Origin: Xenoacremonium recifei
Lineage: Eukaryota > Ascomycota > Sordariomycetes > Hypocreales > Nectriaceae
Direction: 5' to 3'
Assembly (NCBI GenBank): GCA_012184525.1
Contig: WOFQ01000014.1
Span: 124,001 to 188,000, forward strand
Length of the DNA: 64,000 nt
Shown here: positions 10,266 through 21,368 of the stretch, in pieces
How positions within the stretch are numbered: the stretch's first letter is position 1
Layout of the letters: every line of letters begins with the position of its first letter
Made by a program: the position numbers and the translations under genes
The notes under the pieces: model-generated
The model's input: the letters and a program-made list of their open reading frames with translations, nothing else
What the model was told of the DNA's origin: nothing
Database searches by the model: none

Positions 10266-11095
10266 CTCTCCGGTCTGCTCTGGCCATCATCTCCAGTCTC
10301 AATCTCCGCAGGAATAGAGAATATGAGCCTGTGCCCTGGTTTCGCGAACAGCTACGATATTTCAAAGGATGAGATGTAGAATTGAAGTTGACGAGGCCCA
10401 TCCCAAAGTCAAGTACGTACCTCACACGTGAGTGGCATTTTCGAGGTTGAACTCTGAAGGCGCTAATCCATTTATAGAAAGAAGTTTAATTCATCCTCCT
10501 CTACCCACAAGTACCTATGTAACCCCCATGCTTCTTCTTGAGAAACGAGGAAAACTTGCAGTGTACCACAGATTTGCACAATAAAACATTTAGAATTCGT
10601 CATCTGTTGGTCTTCATTCCATGCCAAAAGCTGGCTGGATTCAAATCAATTCCATCAACGGTTCTCCTCGCCCTACTAAGCGTGACATCGTCTACTCGGT
10701 CTCCTATGCGTGCTCCGTCTAAAAAATGCGATAAATCCCCCTCCTGAGTGCCTGATAGCCCGCTCAAGTCCTGGACATAAAAACTCCGACTCCTTGGCTT
10801 CATATACAGGGTATTGTAATGCCTATGCCTCATGCAACCAACTAGATGCACCTCGCCTTATGCAGACGAGCCCCATCGATGACAATCAGTCGCTGAAGCC
10901 AACCCGTATGATTCCGTATATTCCATATAAAGACCAAGAAAACGCCAAACCATGCTGAATCGACAAGATCCATAAAAAACAAATCAGACAATGGAGGAAT
11001 ATGTGAAATAGAAAAATATGCCAGAAGCAAGTTCGTTTGCGAGCGTGTGAGTGGTGGTCGTGGGTGTTGGCGTATTTGATATTCGTACACGTTTC
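10266..11095. other. Intergenic region between WD40 gene promoter and Zn2Cys6 gene 3' end
   Basis: About 830 bp. The proximal part is the WD40 gene promoter, with CACGTG at 10425-10430 beside a GTACGTAC palindrome. The distal part is AT-richer and probably the 3'UTR of the Zn2Cys6 gene. No gene is seen. Confidence 0.4.
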
Positions 11096-14042
11096 TCAAA
11101 ACAACGACGAGTAAATGTTGTCCATACCCTTAGGGTACAGTCGCTCGATTGGGTTGGCAATCTGCCAGCGAAGGCTCTTCTCGTCACCGTGCCCGTCGGC
11201 GCTGTAAACGATTCGGTATCCCTCAACGGGACTCGTCGTCTGCGATCCTCGATCTCGGATTCGGAGGAGCATTGCCAATCGTCCGTCAATTGCTTCGCGC
11301 GCAACTCGAGAATCCTCCCAGACGTTGCCCATAGCTTCCACAACCCCCTGCGCCATCTGGACGCACTCAATAACCTCCCCAAGCTGCGACAGACGGCCAC
11401 CAGCTGTGATGACATCAACCGCCTCCGTTACCACGACCGCCATCATGGGCGGAGGGGCACTGACCACCGTCTGTCCCATTCTATGCAATCGTATAAGTGC
11501 CCTCACAATATCGAGGATGTTGGTGGCATGCTCATGGCAGTTGTGGATATGCAAAGACTTCGATCTTGGCGTCCCCTGTCCCGTTGTAACTGTATGACGG
11601 TTCAACTTGACCAAAGCATGGCTATAAAGGAGGTGCATGGTGAGGAACGATCCGAGAATTCCTGATTGGGTGGCGGCTTCGAGGTTTGCTGGATTAAACG
11701 TCAATTGCGAAGGCAATGAACGGTACCAATCAACCACCCGCTGGTGAACCCTATGGCCAGCTGCTTCCGTATCAACGTCGCAGTAAGGAGCTCGCCGAGC
11801 CATCCTGTAAATCCTTGCGAGATCATCCGCCCATATATGCACCATCTCGACGACATAAGCGGAAATACCTAATCCTTGCTCTCCACCGTCCCTCAGGTTA
11901 GAAGCATATGGGTTGAACATGGGCGTTGATGCTTCGATCTCGCGTTCGAATATGTCAATATCAGCCGGAAGACGCGTGTAAATATCCTCGGCGTTGATCA
12001 TAGCTAGCCGGTCCGGGAAGATTCCATTCAAACGCTCTAGCATGAAAAGTGACCAGAACGTTCTCCGTTTCGCTTCTCGGTATCCCGGCTGGGTCATTTT
12101 CAATGGGAACACAGCGGCGGATGTCTCTCGTGAATCATCCTGCTCCACATTCAAGTGAAGACACGAAGCAGTGGCAACTGCAGCTGAAAGCATTTCGTTT
12201 GCTTCATTGATGTGGGCAATAGCCAGGTAGTATAGTGAGAGAAGCATGCGAGTTTGTACCAACTGGAGACAGTTCACGGTCAGCGTCTTTTGGGCGAATT
12301 GGGCGACCTGTGCATATTCGTGTGCAATCGACTTAGGTCCTCCAGACAGGGAAACTCCGATAGCGAGGACACTGTAAAGAAGCATTAAATCTTCAGGAGA
12401 TTTGTGAAGGCTGGGTGCGCCGGCCCAACTCTTGAAGAGCGCCTCGGGAACGAATCGCAGAATCACCGTGCTGTCAAGGTGAACGAAGAAGTGGTTGACC
12501 ACAGTACGAATAGACTCCGCATCCGAAAGGGCAGGATCGGTCATCCACGCTCGGCTCAAGACGTTGTCGGGGATCCGAGGCAGTTCTGATGCCGGCCTGT
12601 CTAGCATGTGAAGTTGTCGAGGGGGGCCCATGGGTCGAGGCGCAAGCTGATGGGCAGAAGGGTTCGCCCCGGGAACATAACTATCATATCCTACACGGAG
12701 TCGCTTGTTGGAGCCGTTGTCTGGTGAGGGTTGTCGCAAAGTAGTCCGAGGAGAGATAGGGGAGCTGGTATCACTCTCGGATGGTCTTGATGGTTCACCT
12801 AGTCTTCGATAATCGTCAAGCTCCGCTGGAGGTGTTGATGGGGACCCGTTGTGTCCTCCTCGAGGCCTGTAACAGTTTGTCAGTCAGTTTATGAGCCCCT
12901 TTTGATTTTTGGTATGCCGCAGCGTCGAAAACTTACGCGTTCTTGAATTTGCAGACGCGTCCAAACTTTTCGCACTGCACGCAACGAGGATAATCAGGAT
13001 CACACTTGATCTTCTTTTCCCGACAAGTAACACAGGCAATAGCCAGGCGCTTCCGGGGCTTGCCAGCCTTAGTAACCCCCCAGTGCGCATTGACTGCCTC
13101 ACCATCGATCATTGTCCTGCAATGGGTTCCATCATCATAGAAATAGCAAAGCCCCTCCCCGGGTACTTCAGCAGCCCGTACGAAACGCGGGAGAAAGTGT
13201 GTCCCCGTCCAGATCTTCGGACCCAATCCATCTTTGATTGGAACACCGTCTGAATTGACGGTGCTAGTTGGTGTTGGAGGGGGGTTCGCGCCGGTGTGAG
13301 TTGACCTATGGTCGGAATAGGGAGGGGGGGCTGCGTCTTTTGGTCCAGGAAACTGAAGTCGAAACTGGTCTTGTGGTGACCTCAACGAACTATCTCGCGA
13401 TCCCAGAGAATACTCTTGTCGATTTGCCTCCTGATTCATAGAGTAGTTCGCCGCCCGCGTCTCAAAGTGCGAATCCGGCCCCGAACGGTCCGCGTCACGA
13501 TATTTCGGTGATTCAGGACCGGAGAATGACCGGCTGAGAGTACGTAACGGCTGCCGGTCTGCATCATAAGTGCTCCGTGGCTGTGATACGGGAGGAGACA
13601 AAGCCGGAGGGAAATAAGATGTTTGAGAACCGCGTTCTCCAGTTGGCAACCGCGGGCGATCCAAAGGGGAAGCTTCGTGATGCAGCCCGGACCGGTCAGA
13701 GACCGGAGAGTGCAAAGGACGCGCTGTAGGCGGTCCAAATAGACTACTCAACGAAGGTAGCTGTTGTCGAGAAGCGCCCTGAGCGCTCTGAGAGCTGGAC
13801 TCCGGACGACTCCGAGTAGCAAGCTCCATGCTTTGTTCTGTATTAGATGACATATCGGTAGAGGTGAACTTCTCATAGTTAGGCATTCGAGGAGAAGCTA
13901 GAGCGGGTGAGTTCCAAGTCCTATCGGCTGACGAGGGAGAGGACCTGGACGAGTACGACGAGGCACCCGGGCTCACCAACTCTGGCGGGGTATCGGGGAG
14001 AACCAAGCGCGGACGAGATCCTAAAGTTGCTGGGATCCCCAT
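11096..14042 (-). CDS. Zn2Cys6 (C6 zinc cluster) transcription factor with fungal-specific TF domain
   Basis: A two-exon gene of 958 aa. Exon 1 is 14042-12937, the intron 12936-12867 (70 bp, GTAAGT donor, CTGAC branch, TACAG acceptor) and exon 2 12866-11096. I prefer the ATG at 14042 (MGIPATLGSRP) to one 12 codons upstream. Residues 1-260 are Ser/Pro/Arg-rich and disordered. A conserved block (KIWTGTHFLPRFVRAAEVPG, CYFYDDGTHC, NAHWGVTKAGKPRKR) at about 270-335 leads straight into the binuclear cluster, with cysteines at 337, 340, 347, 354, 357 and 364 (CX2CX6CX6CX2CX6C). The intron falls directly after the cluster. The middle homology region of the fungal-specific TF domain occupies about 500-800 (DSTVILRFVPEALFKSW, SLYYLAIAHINEANEML, RRTFWSLFMLERLNG). 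The cluster sits mid-protein rather than at the N-terminus as in Gal4. The target pathway is unknown and no biosynthetic genes lie next to it. Confidence 0.9.
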
Positions 14043-14369
14043 TGAGTGAGTTGCTCGAAGTGGCTCGAGTGGCAACAACAGGGCATATCTGAGATCAAGA
14101 AATACTGCCGTCGGTACGGTGTGGGATCAAGACCGACAACTCGAAAGTAAGAAGGCCAGATGGGTGACCCTCAGTAGGGAGGGAGGGTTGGTTAGATATC
14201 CTCTCGGGCCAAGCTCTCGCTCCGGCGGCGCAGCACTCAAATATGTGCACGCCTCGTCCTGCGTAAAACCACTAAGACAGGCCACAACACCCCAGTCCAA
14301 ATGGCCAAGGGTTAGGAGTGTGCTTGTTGCTCGGGCGTAAAGGGACGACAAGCCGATATTAACTCGACC

Positions 14370-14454
14370 CAGACTGTTGGTAGTGATGGGTGTTGGGAAG
14401 GAAGCACGAGAGACGGGAATTGACCGTTCGCTTATGGGTAGTTAAGAGACTTAC
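14370..14454 (-). other. Possible 5'UTR intron of the Zn2Cys6 gene
   Basis: On the minus strand a consensus donor GTAAGT (first base 14454) is followed, about 85 bp on, by a pyrimidine/A stretch ending AACAG near 14370, before the start codon at 14042. The length matches the other introns here, but no coding frame constrains it. Confidence 0.25.
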
Positions 14455-14456
14455 AA

Positions 14457-14474
14457 CTGGAATCCGGATTCCAG
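14457..14474. promoter_or_regulatory. 18-bp perfect palindrome CTGGAATCCGGATTCCAG
   Basis: A perfect 18-bp inverted repeat centred on TCCGGA, 415 bp upstream of the Zn2Cys6 start codon. Zinc-cluster proteins bind CGG/CCG triplets in symmetric arrangements as dimers, so this is a candidate operator, possibly for autoregulation. It may alternatively lie in the transcribed leader, where it could fold into a hairpin. Confidence 0.5.
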
Positions 14475-14794
14475 AAGTAGAGAAGGGCAGAAAGAGGGAG
14501 GTTCACAAGCGGACGAGTGTAGTGGAGGGGTGCCACCAGGTGATATAGTCGAAAACGGGCTGGCAATGGCAAAACTGGCAGAGACACTACGGAAGTAGCC
14601 AGAGAGCGGGAAGAGACAGCAGATGGAGAGAGATGGGCAACCTGGATTGGGTCCTGGCCCGTTAGATTTACAAGACGATGGGCCGGAAAGGATACCGAAC
14701 GGAGGCGTGCAAGCCTTGGGGGGCCAGCAAGCCACGGACCCTGCTCTGGCAGCCACGCGAGTGCGAGTCCCGGGCACTTGTCGAGTGGTGCCGT

Positions 14795-14810
14795 CACCAC
14801 ACGTGTGGTG
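14795..14810. promoter_or_regulatory. 16-bp perfect palindrome with E-box core (CACCACACGTGTGGTG)
   Basis: A perfect 16-bp palindrome with CACGTG in its centre, about 750 bp upstream of the Zn2Cys6 start codon. The core is the binding site of bHLH and Cbf1-type factors; the symmetric extension to 16 bp goes well beyond what a 6-bp core needs. Confidence 0.5.
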
Positions 14811-17800
14811 CGTCGCGCATCTGTGGCCTTATTTGCATGGGGATGTCGAAGTGGATTTCGATGGGATGGATGACTTGCGGATAGGCACTGGCCCTTGACC
14901 CAGACAGGTCTTAGCATGGATAGCTGTCACGCCCAGGAGGCCCTTGAGAACGATCCCAAGCCGGCATCTACGGCATATCGGGAGCATCATGGCGTGGACA
15001 CTAGCTGGGTGTTGTTCCCAACGGCTCTCGCTCGGTGCCAAATTCCAGGGATAGCGTCACGCTGGTGAGCCAACTGAGTCTGTAGCGCAGGGCTTCTCGG
15101 GGATACTCCTTCATCCCGAGTACAGTAGCCTCAGAACTTGCGCATGCCGGTACGGTCCTGGACATGTACAATATCCAGCTAGGATGGTCAGGATGGACAG
15201 CTAGGGCGTTGGTGCCCGGGGGGTGTGGGTGTCATCCAGGACCAGGGTGTGTGTGGCTAATGCCAGCCAGACCAGACAGGACAGGCCAGAGCGCCGGGCC
15301 CGCTCACGGCTGACGGCTGACGGTTGATGGACGGATCAGCAGCAAGTACGGAGAAGAAGCCGCGCGAGACAGCCGCCGGGAGGGTGGATGGTTCCCTAGG
15401 GTGGAGGGAGAAACGCGGAGGCTCACTGGTGGAGGTTCTGCCACAGCAAAGGGTGTAGGCTGCGCCAGAGATGAAGGAGGAGGAGCAGCTCATCTCTTCA
15501 AGACGGGGGGGCGTCTTCACATCAAACAGATCGCTGATCAAGATTGCCATAATCAGTTCCTTCTGCGTCGCGGCCGTGTCCCTTTCCAAAGAACGAGATG
15601 ACGGCATCCATGTGATGGCGAGCCATAATTATGAACTAATATTTGAGACCAGCATTCAGCAGCAGTCGACGGGGTCCGCTTAGGCTGTGAATCTGGAACC
15701 TTGAGTCGAGAAGGCCGTAGTCCAAGAGTGGGAGGACCCTTATTAACGTTGCAACCCCTGCTCGCTTGTTGATGTCCATCGAGAGGCTAGACAGACTCAC
15801 CCCAAGGCCGAGGCTATCGACAAGAGTTGGTCTATGCGCTGCTCCTAGCTTAGACATCGCGGTCGGATTGCTCGCTTACTCGCACGCCTGTCGACTCCTA
15901 AGGCCACCCCGGACATAACGCACATCCCTCGTATAGGCAACGATAAATGCGAGGTTCAAATAAGGATGCACATACATAGCAGGAGCGGCGTGTGTACCCT
16001 GTCGACCGCAGATTTGCTTGCCATGCTTTCCCTGTCTCTTAATGGGGCCACAGACTCCATGCAGCGCTGGATGGAGGGAATAATTGAACAGAGATGATGC
16101 CGTCAAGCGACAACAGCAAGATGGCGCGGGGTAGCATCGTTCGTTCAGATGAAGAGGTTTTGATGGTATTAATTGGTGGAACAAGGATGGACTGAGCGGT
16201 ACCGTGCGTTGCGTCCGCTAGACGTACATTGGTCCATCGAGCGCGGAACGCCCTGTCGTATGGAAGGATGAAGCGATTATGCTGCATGGAGCACTTCGCG
16301 CAGGAAGACCAGCCAGCCACAGAGGCGCAAGGGAAACCGGTTCCCACAGCATTCCGGTACTCGTCAACGCATCTGAACCAAGAGCCAGCCCAGCGGCATG
16401 CACGGAAGGCAGGCAGGCGGCAGACGATGTTGCAGGGCATTCGGGACCCAATCCTTAAGGATCCCTGCAGCCAGGGATTCAGGGGAGCCGGCTGCGCTAG
16501 GGGTGACGGGGTCGGCAGGTCTCCCAGTCCCCTGGGTTCGCTGAATGGGCAGTGCGGGACCAGCATCAGGTCAGAACGGGCGGTGGATCAGCGAACGGAC
16601 GAGGCTCGACATGGCGATGAGGCTTTGCCATTCCTCCAAGACAGGCGATCTCGTTTCCCACCCAATCAGGACTCACCTCCCTCCGTGGCTTCTGGTATGA
16701 TGAGAGGGCCTGTCCGCGCGACCTGCAGATTGGGGTAAGACGCTAGAAGCCGGGCACGAAGCATACTTGTATAGCAAGCCATATCCCTGGCCGAGCACAG
16801 ATCTCAAGATATCGTTGACATCGTATGGAGCACATACGGATAGATGGCGATGTCGACTGCTTCGAGGAGATTGCCAGAACAGGCACTTGGGTGAGGGAAT
16901 ACTTGGTGGTGGCACCACACACGCAGTTGGGGAAGAGGCTCCGGCGCCAGCTCGTCGACAGTCTCATCGTGAACGACCATGCGGTGGCTTGGGTCACTCT
17001 TGTGTGGAGAAGATGCACACCAAACCAACGGTTGGTCTGGCTTCTCCTCCAGCCAACACAACACTGCAACCTTTGGAGGGCAGCAGCGGAGGCACGGTAA
17101 CAACTGAACGGGGCCCATGTCTGAGTTGTTGGCTCTGGGCATTCGCACCAGTAACGTAATGACGGCTCGCAACCAACAGAAAGCTCAGCTCACCCAGGCG
17201 CTGAGACGTGATGCCGCCATGCCCACTCTCGGTTTGGAGTCTGGGGCGCCTTGGCTGCCATTTTCCTGTCGGCCAGTGACAGTGGCAACAGGAATGGGCG
17301 GCCGAGCCCTGCAGAAACTAATGATGGTTGGTGTTGCTGTCCAACTGCCAGGTTCCCAGCAGTCCAAATCTGGTGCGGTGCATCACCACACCACCGCCAA
17401 TGGCGAACTGCCAACGGCTGAGACCTGGCGAGAGTTGGGGTAGCCAGGGAGCTGATTTGGTGCAGGCAACAAGGATTACTATCTGCCTCGATCGGGGAGG
17501 CCGCCGCCCGACGCAGCAATATGTAGACACGTCCCAGTCTCGAGGCCAGCTGAGCACGATAGCCTTGGGTTGATTTTCGAAAGCTGTACTTGTACATACG
17601 TATGGAGTACTCGGTTCACACCTGCGGACCTGAACCGCTTCACTGCGTAATCCGGCCGCCTTGAGGGCATTCCTCACCGGATCACGGATCTCTGCCAAGC
17701 CTTGCCGATCTTGAGGCTGGGACGATTCGAGGTTTCACCTGTGGCACAGCGCGTTGGTCCTTGAGCCGCTGTGGGAATAATTACTTTTCCTCCAGTGCCG

Positions 17801-20800
17801 GTCGTCAACGACTTCGGGCCCACGGGCATGACGTCTTGGCTGAGTGCGGCACATGGATCTTAAAGGGGAATGGCATGGCACTATCGTGACGCCCGTCACG
17901 GCAGTCGTATGATGTTTAGCCGCTAACGATGGCCAGCACCTGGTCCTGGGCGGTCCTGGGCTAGGGATTACCGGAGCGGACCCCAGGCTAAGCTAAGCAA
18001 CGCTGCCAGGAATCACCACTTGACTGTTGAGGACTGGTGCGGTAATCGCGAGATGCACACCGGACGGAGCAAATTTCGATTCATGACGGGGCTCGTGCTG
18101 ATGGAAGACTTGGTCAGAAAAAATCACGATCAAAGCGAGCCCGCCGTCAGGCGTATTGCGTACCGCGCGGGCGCACAGACAGGTCGGTCTGATACGGAGC
18201 AACGGAGCCATCATCGTCAAGAACAAGTGTCAAATGCTGCCGCACAGCTGCCTCCAGGCAACGCCCCGGCAATCTCCAACCAGATGCTCTGCGGCTGAAG
18301 CCCCAGAGACACGTTACGTCAGTATCGTTCGGATGAAATGCATCAGTTGGCAACAGGCGACAGCAGCAGATACGCCACCAGCCAGCGGTCCACTGTAATA
18401 ACGAGGTTGGGCGATAAGGTCCGAGGTTTTACGGGCGATTTTGGTGCTTCTTGGTATCTCGCTGTATTGTACTGAACGGAGCAAGCTAAGAAGAGAGGGT
18501 GGTGATGGAGGATAAGACGGAGGAAGTTTGTCTGAATTCCGTCCTGATCCAGGGGGTGGGGTGGCATAGTCGGAGGCTCGGCAGGTACATGCTCCGTACC
18601 TGCCTCCAGCGTCGCAGCAATCCATGATATGATGGCAGGAGCTTATGGCGCGTGCCTTCTAAGGCTGGGCTGGCACTTGCACTGGCGGGAAGGTGCGTAA
18701 GGCAGGGCGATCTAAATCACGGCCACGCCTGCCAATTGAGTTTTGTCTCATCGTAGTCTTGGCCTGGAATGCGGCTATGGGAAGGAACCTCCAACACGTG
18801 CCGCTGGAGCCTCCTTGGAACCTCCCGGCCGAATCATGATACGCGATCCGAATCCTCCCTTCAACCCTTTGCTCGGATCTGATATCTGGTCCTCGCCTGC
18901 GACATTGTCTGAGTTTCGCCCTTGTCTGGATGATGCCCTCGCTTGCTCGTCCGGAGCCCCTATTCCTTAGCATAACAGTTGTCCAAGTCTGCCAACCTCG
19001 GGCTTGACTATTGTCACTGCCTTTCTGCCGGACTGCGGGGAGTCCCAACAACAATGCGACATGGGACAGTGCGCCGGCCTCATCCTTCAGGGCTGGTGTC
19101 TTGTGGCGTCGCCTCCTATGCACTGTCAAACAGCTCTCGGCATTTCCAGTTGATCTAGTTGGTGAGTCAAGTAGTACTGGACGTGACGGAAACATTCTTC
19201 CTAACCACTACCCTAGTTTGCACGTCCCAGGCCATCGAGGTTTGACTTTCGGCTCCGGGGCGATAGTGCATTGGAATGCAACAGAGATGAGATTCTGGAC
19301 TATGCCCCGGCTCGGTGGCGACCGCTTGTCCAATCCTCCATTTTCAGAGCCGCCAGTATCTCGCACGGCAAGCCTAACCCCTATGTTGGGTGGAGGTGAA
19401 CACTCACCTAGTCATCCCTGGCACGCTCTTTTTCCCAACAGAACCAGTACCATAGCCAAGCTTCCTGGCCAGCTTCGTCGAGATCTTAGCCACAAGAAAA
19501 GCACTGCGGATGACCCACGAGTATCTAATATGGCTTCGAATGATGGGCGTTAGAGGTTTCACAAAAACTTCAGCCTCTCAACCCAGAAAGAGGCTGTCAT
19601 ATTTTGCAAGATGGCAGGCTACATCTGTCACTTTCTGGTACTTCTACCCCGGATCCACTGTCTTGCCGCAGGTTTTCCCGCTACGCGGATCTGGGCTCGG
19701 AAACTCTTTCTCGACTTCCTGATCCAGCTTCATCTCCGATCCTTGCCGTACAGCCACTAACATTCATCGCTTACGGATTACAGGACATTTGCTCGGCCGA
19801 GACCCTTCACGGCAAGTTCCTATAGTTTGTTTGCTCGTGCCCAGTTCTCATCCAAACGCCCGAGATGCTACAGGTTTCCACCTCACCGTTTCAAGTCTCT
19901 CACAGATCGACAATCACGCCCGTCAGCCCACTTGAAAATATTCGTCCAGTCCACTGTTCTCCGACCGGCTCCCTTGAAGAGGTCTTGGTCGGCCCCGACT
20001 CCAACGGACCACCGCCACACTTCACCGCGACGGGGCGCCATGGCTGGGCTATGGTGGATGCCGATGAGGGGTTTCCACGTTTTGACTCCTTTAACCCAAA
20101 TGCCGCGGATGCTCATATCCTATCCAATGCTGTCGGCCGCCCTGGAAAGGTGGCCCGCCTGCCCTTGTCGAGCGGAGCGAACCATTTCTGGTTCCGACCC
20201 AAGTCATTTGTATACCAAGTATGCACAACCAACACGCAGCTGGAGTCTTTCAAGTCCGGTGGTCCAACATCGTCATCCTATATTTAGTGTCTCAGCACCG
20301 GCCCACAGATTACTCTGCATCGAGCAGCGACCTGCAGGTTACTGGCCACAGCACATCATTTGAGATGCCTCCAAGCGTGTAACGTATGAGACGAATACTA
20401 GTCAGCACACCCCTAGCGTGTTTCTAGAGCCCGCATGCTAATGAGACCGGTTTCCCCACGCCGTTGGCTCTCCTTTCGGTCCCGACGGGAACGAACGACA
20501 TTGTCGCTGACTCAATGGCCACGGATCTCTACGAATGAGAGGGCGAAGAAGAAGCGCGAGATCATGACAGGGGCTCGGCGTCTAGTGATCTGCCTGCTGT
20601 ATTACCAAGCCTGTACGGGCTGCTCCGACCAGGCGCCACGACTATAAGCCTCCGCATTCTTTACGCCGCGAGGGAAATGAAAGGCTGTATATGTCATTTT
20701 GCGCTCTCAGTATGTATTGCAGACTGCACATGGTGCGGATCATGTATGATCAGAATCCTTTGGGACACGCGTCGCCTTGTTGGTTGCGCCAGCTACCTTA

Positions 20801-21332
20801 CGGGTCAGCATGCCCACCCTTTTTCTTGATTCCTGCAGGAGGGAGCAGCGGACGGCGAGCCGGTAACAAATCAGGGCATCGTTATGAAGATTGTACATGC
20901 GATCAAGCCCGGGATACGTACGTATCATCTGCATCCTTCCCTTCACGGCAGCCTGATGCGTAGGCTCAAGCGCTGATTCGAGGGGAAAGTGCTTAAGTGC
21001 CCACTTCAAGAGCCGAAAATGAACAGGGGTGTCGATCGAGCTAGGCTCGGCATTCCGTTCCGTCAAGCCAACTGACCCCAGCCTACCGAGTCAACGTTGG
21101 TCCCAATTAATCTCGTGGCATCAGGACACCAAAGCGTAGTTCGTCTTGGCTTACAAGCCATCCGGAGACGAATGCTTTGGGCTGCGATTTATTGGCATTT
21201 GGACGACGACATCCACACGCCAAAACCCCTCTTGAGACAGTGATGCGATCTGTGGATACCTATGACATCTCTATCTACGAAAAACAACTCTGTGAGGGGC
21301 GCAAGTCTGATAAATACTCTGTCAGGCCTTAC

Positions 21333-21368
21333 ATGAAGCCTCTAGCATGAAGCCTCTAGCATGAAGCT
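21333..21368. repeat. 14-bp tandem duplication (ATGAAGCCTCTAGC, 2.5 copies)
   Basis: Two exact head-to-tail copies at 21333-21346 and 21347-21360 are followed by ATGAAGCT. The copies are identical, so the duplication is recent or maintained. Confidence 0.9.

Noticed and set aside
10618..10660. GGATTCAAATC resembling a tRNA T-loop
   Set aside because: No matching stem or cloverleaf in either direction.
9150..14042. Secondary-metabolite cluster around the Zn2Cys6 regulator
   Set aside because: Neighbours are a mannosyltransferase, a WD40 protein and a gene desert; no polyketide, peptide synthetase, terpene or P450 gene is present.
18659..19553. Pair of 178-180 codon frames on opposite strands
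   Set aside because: They overlap partly, contain no motif and do not extend by plausible splicing.
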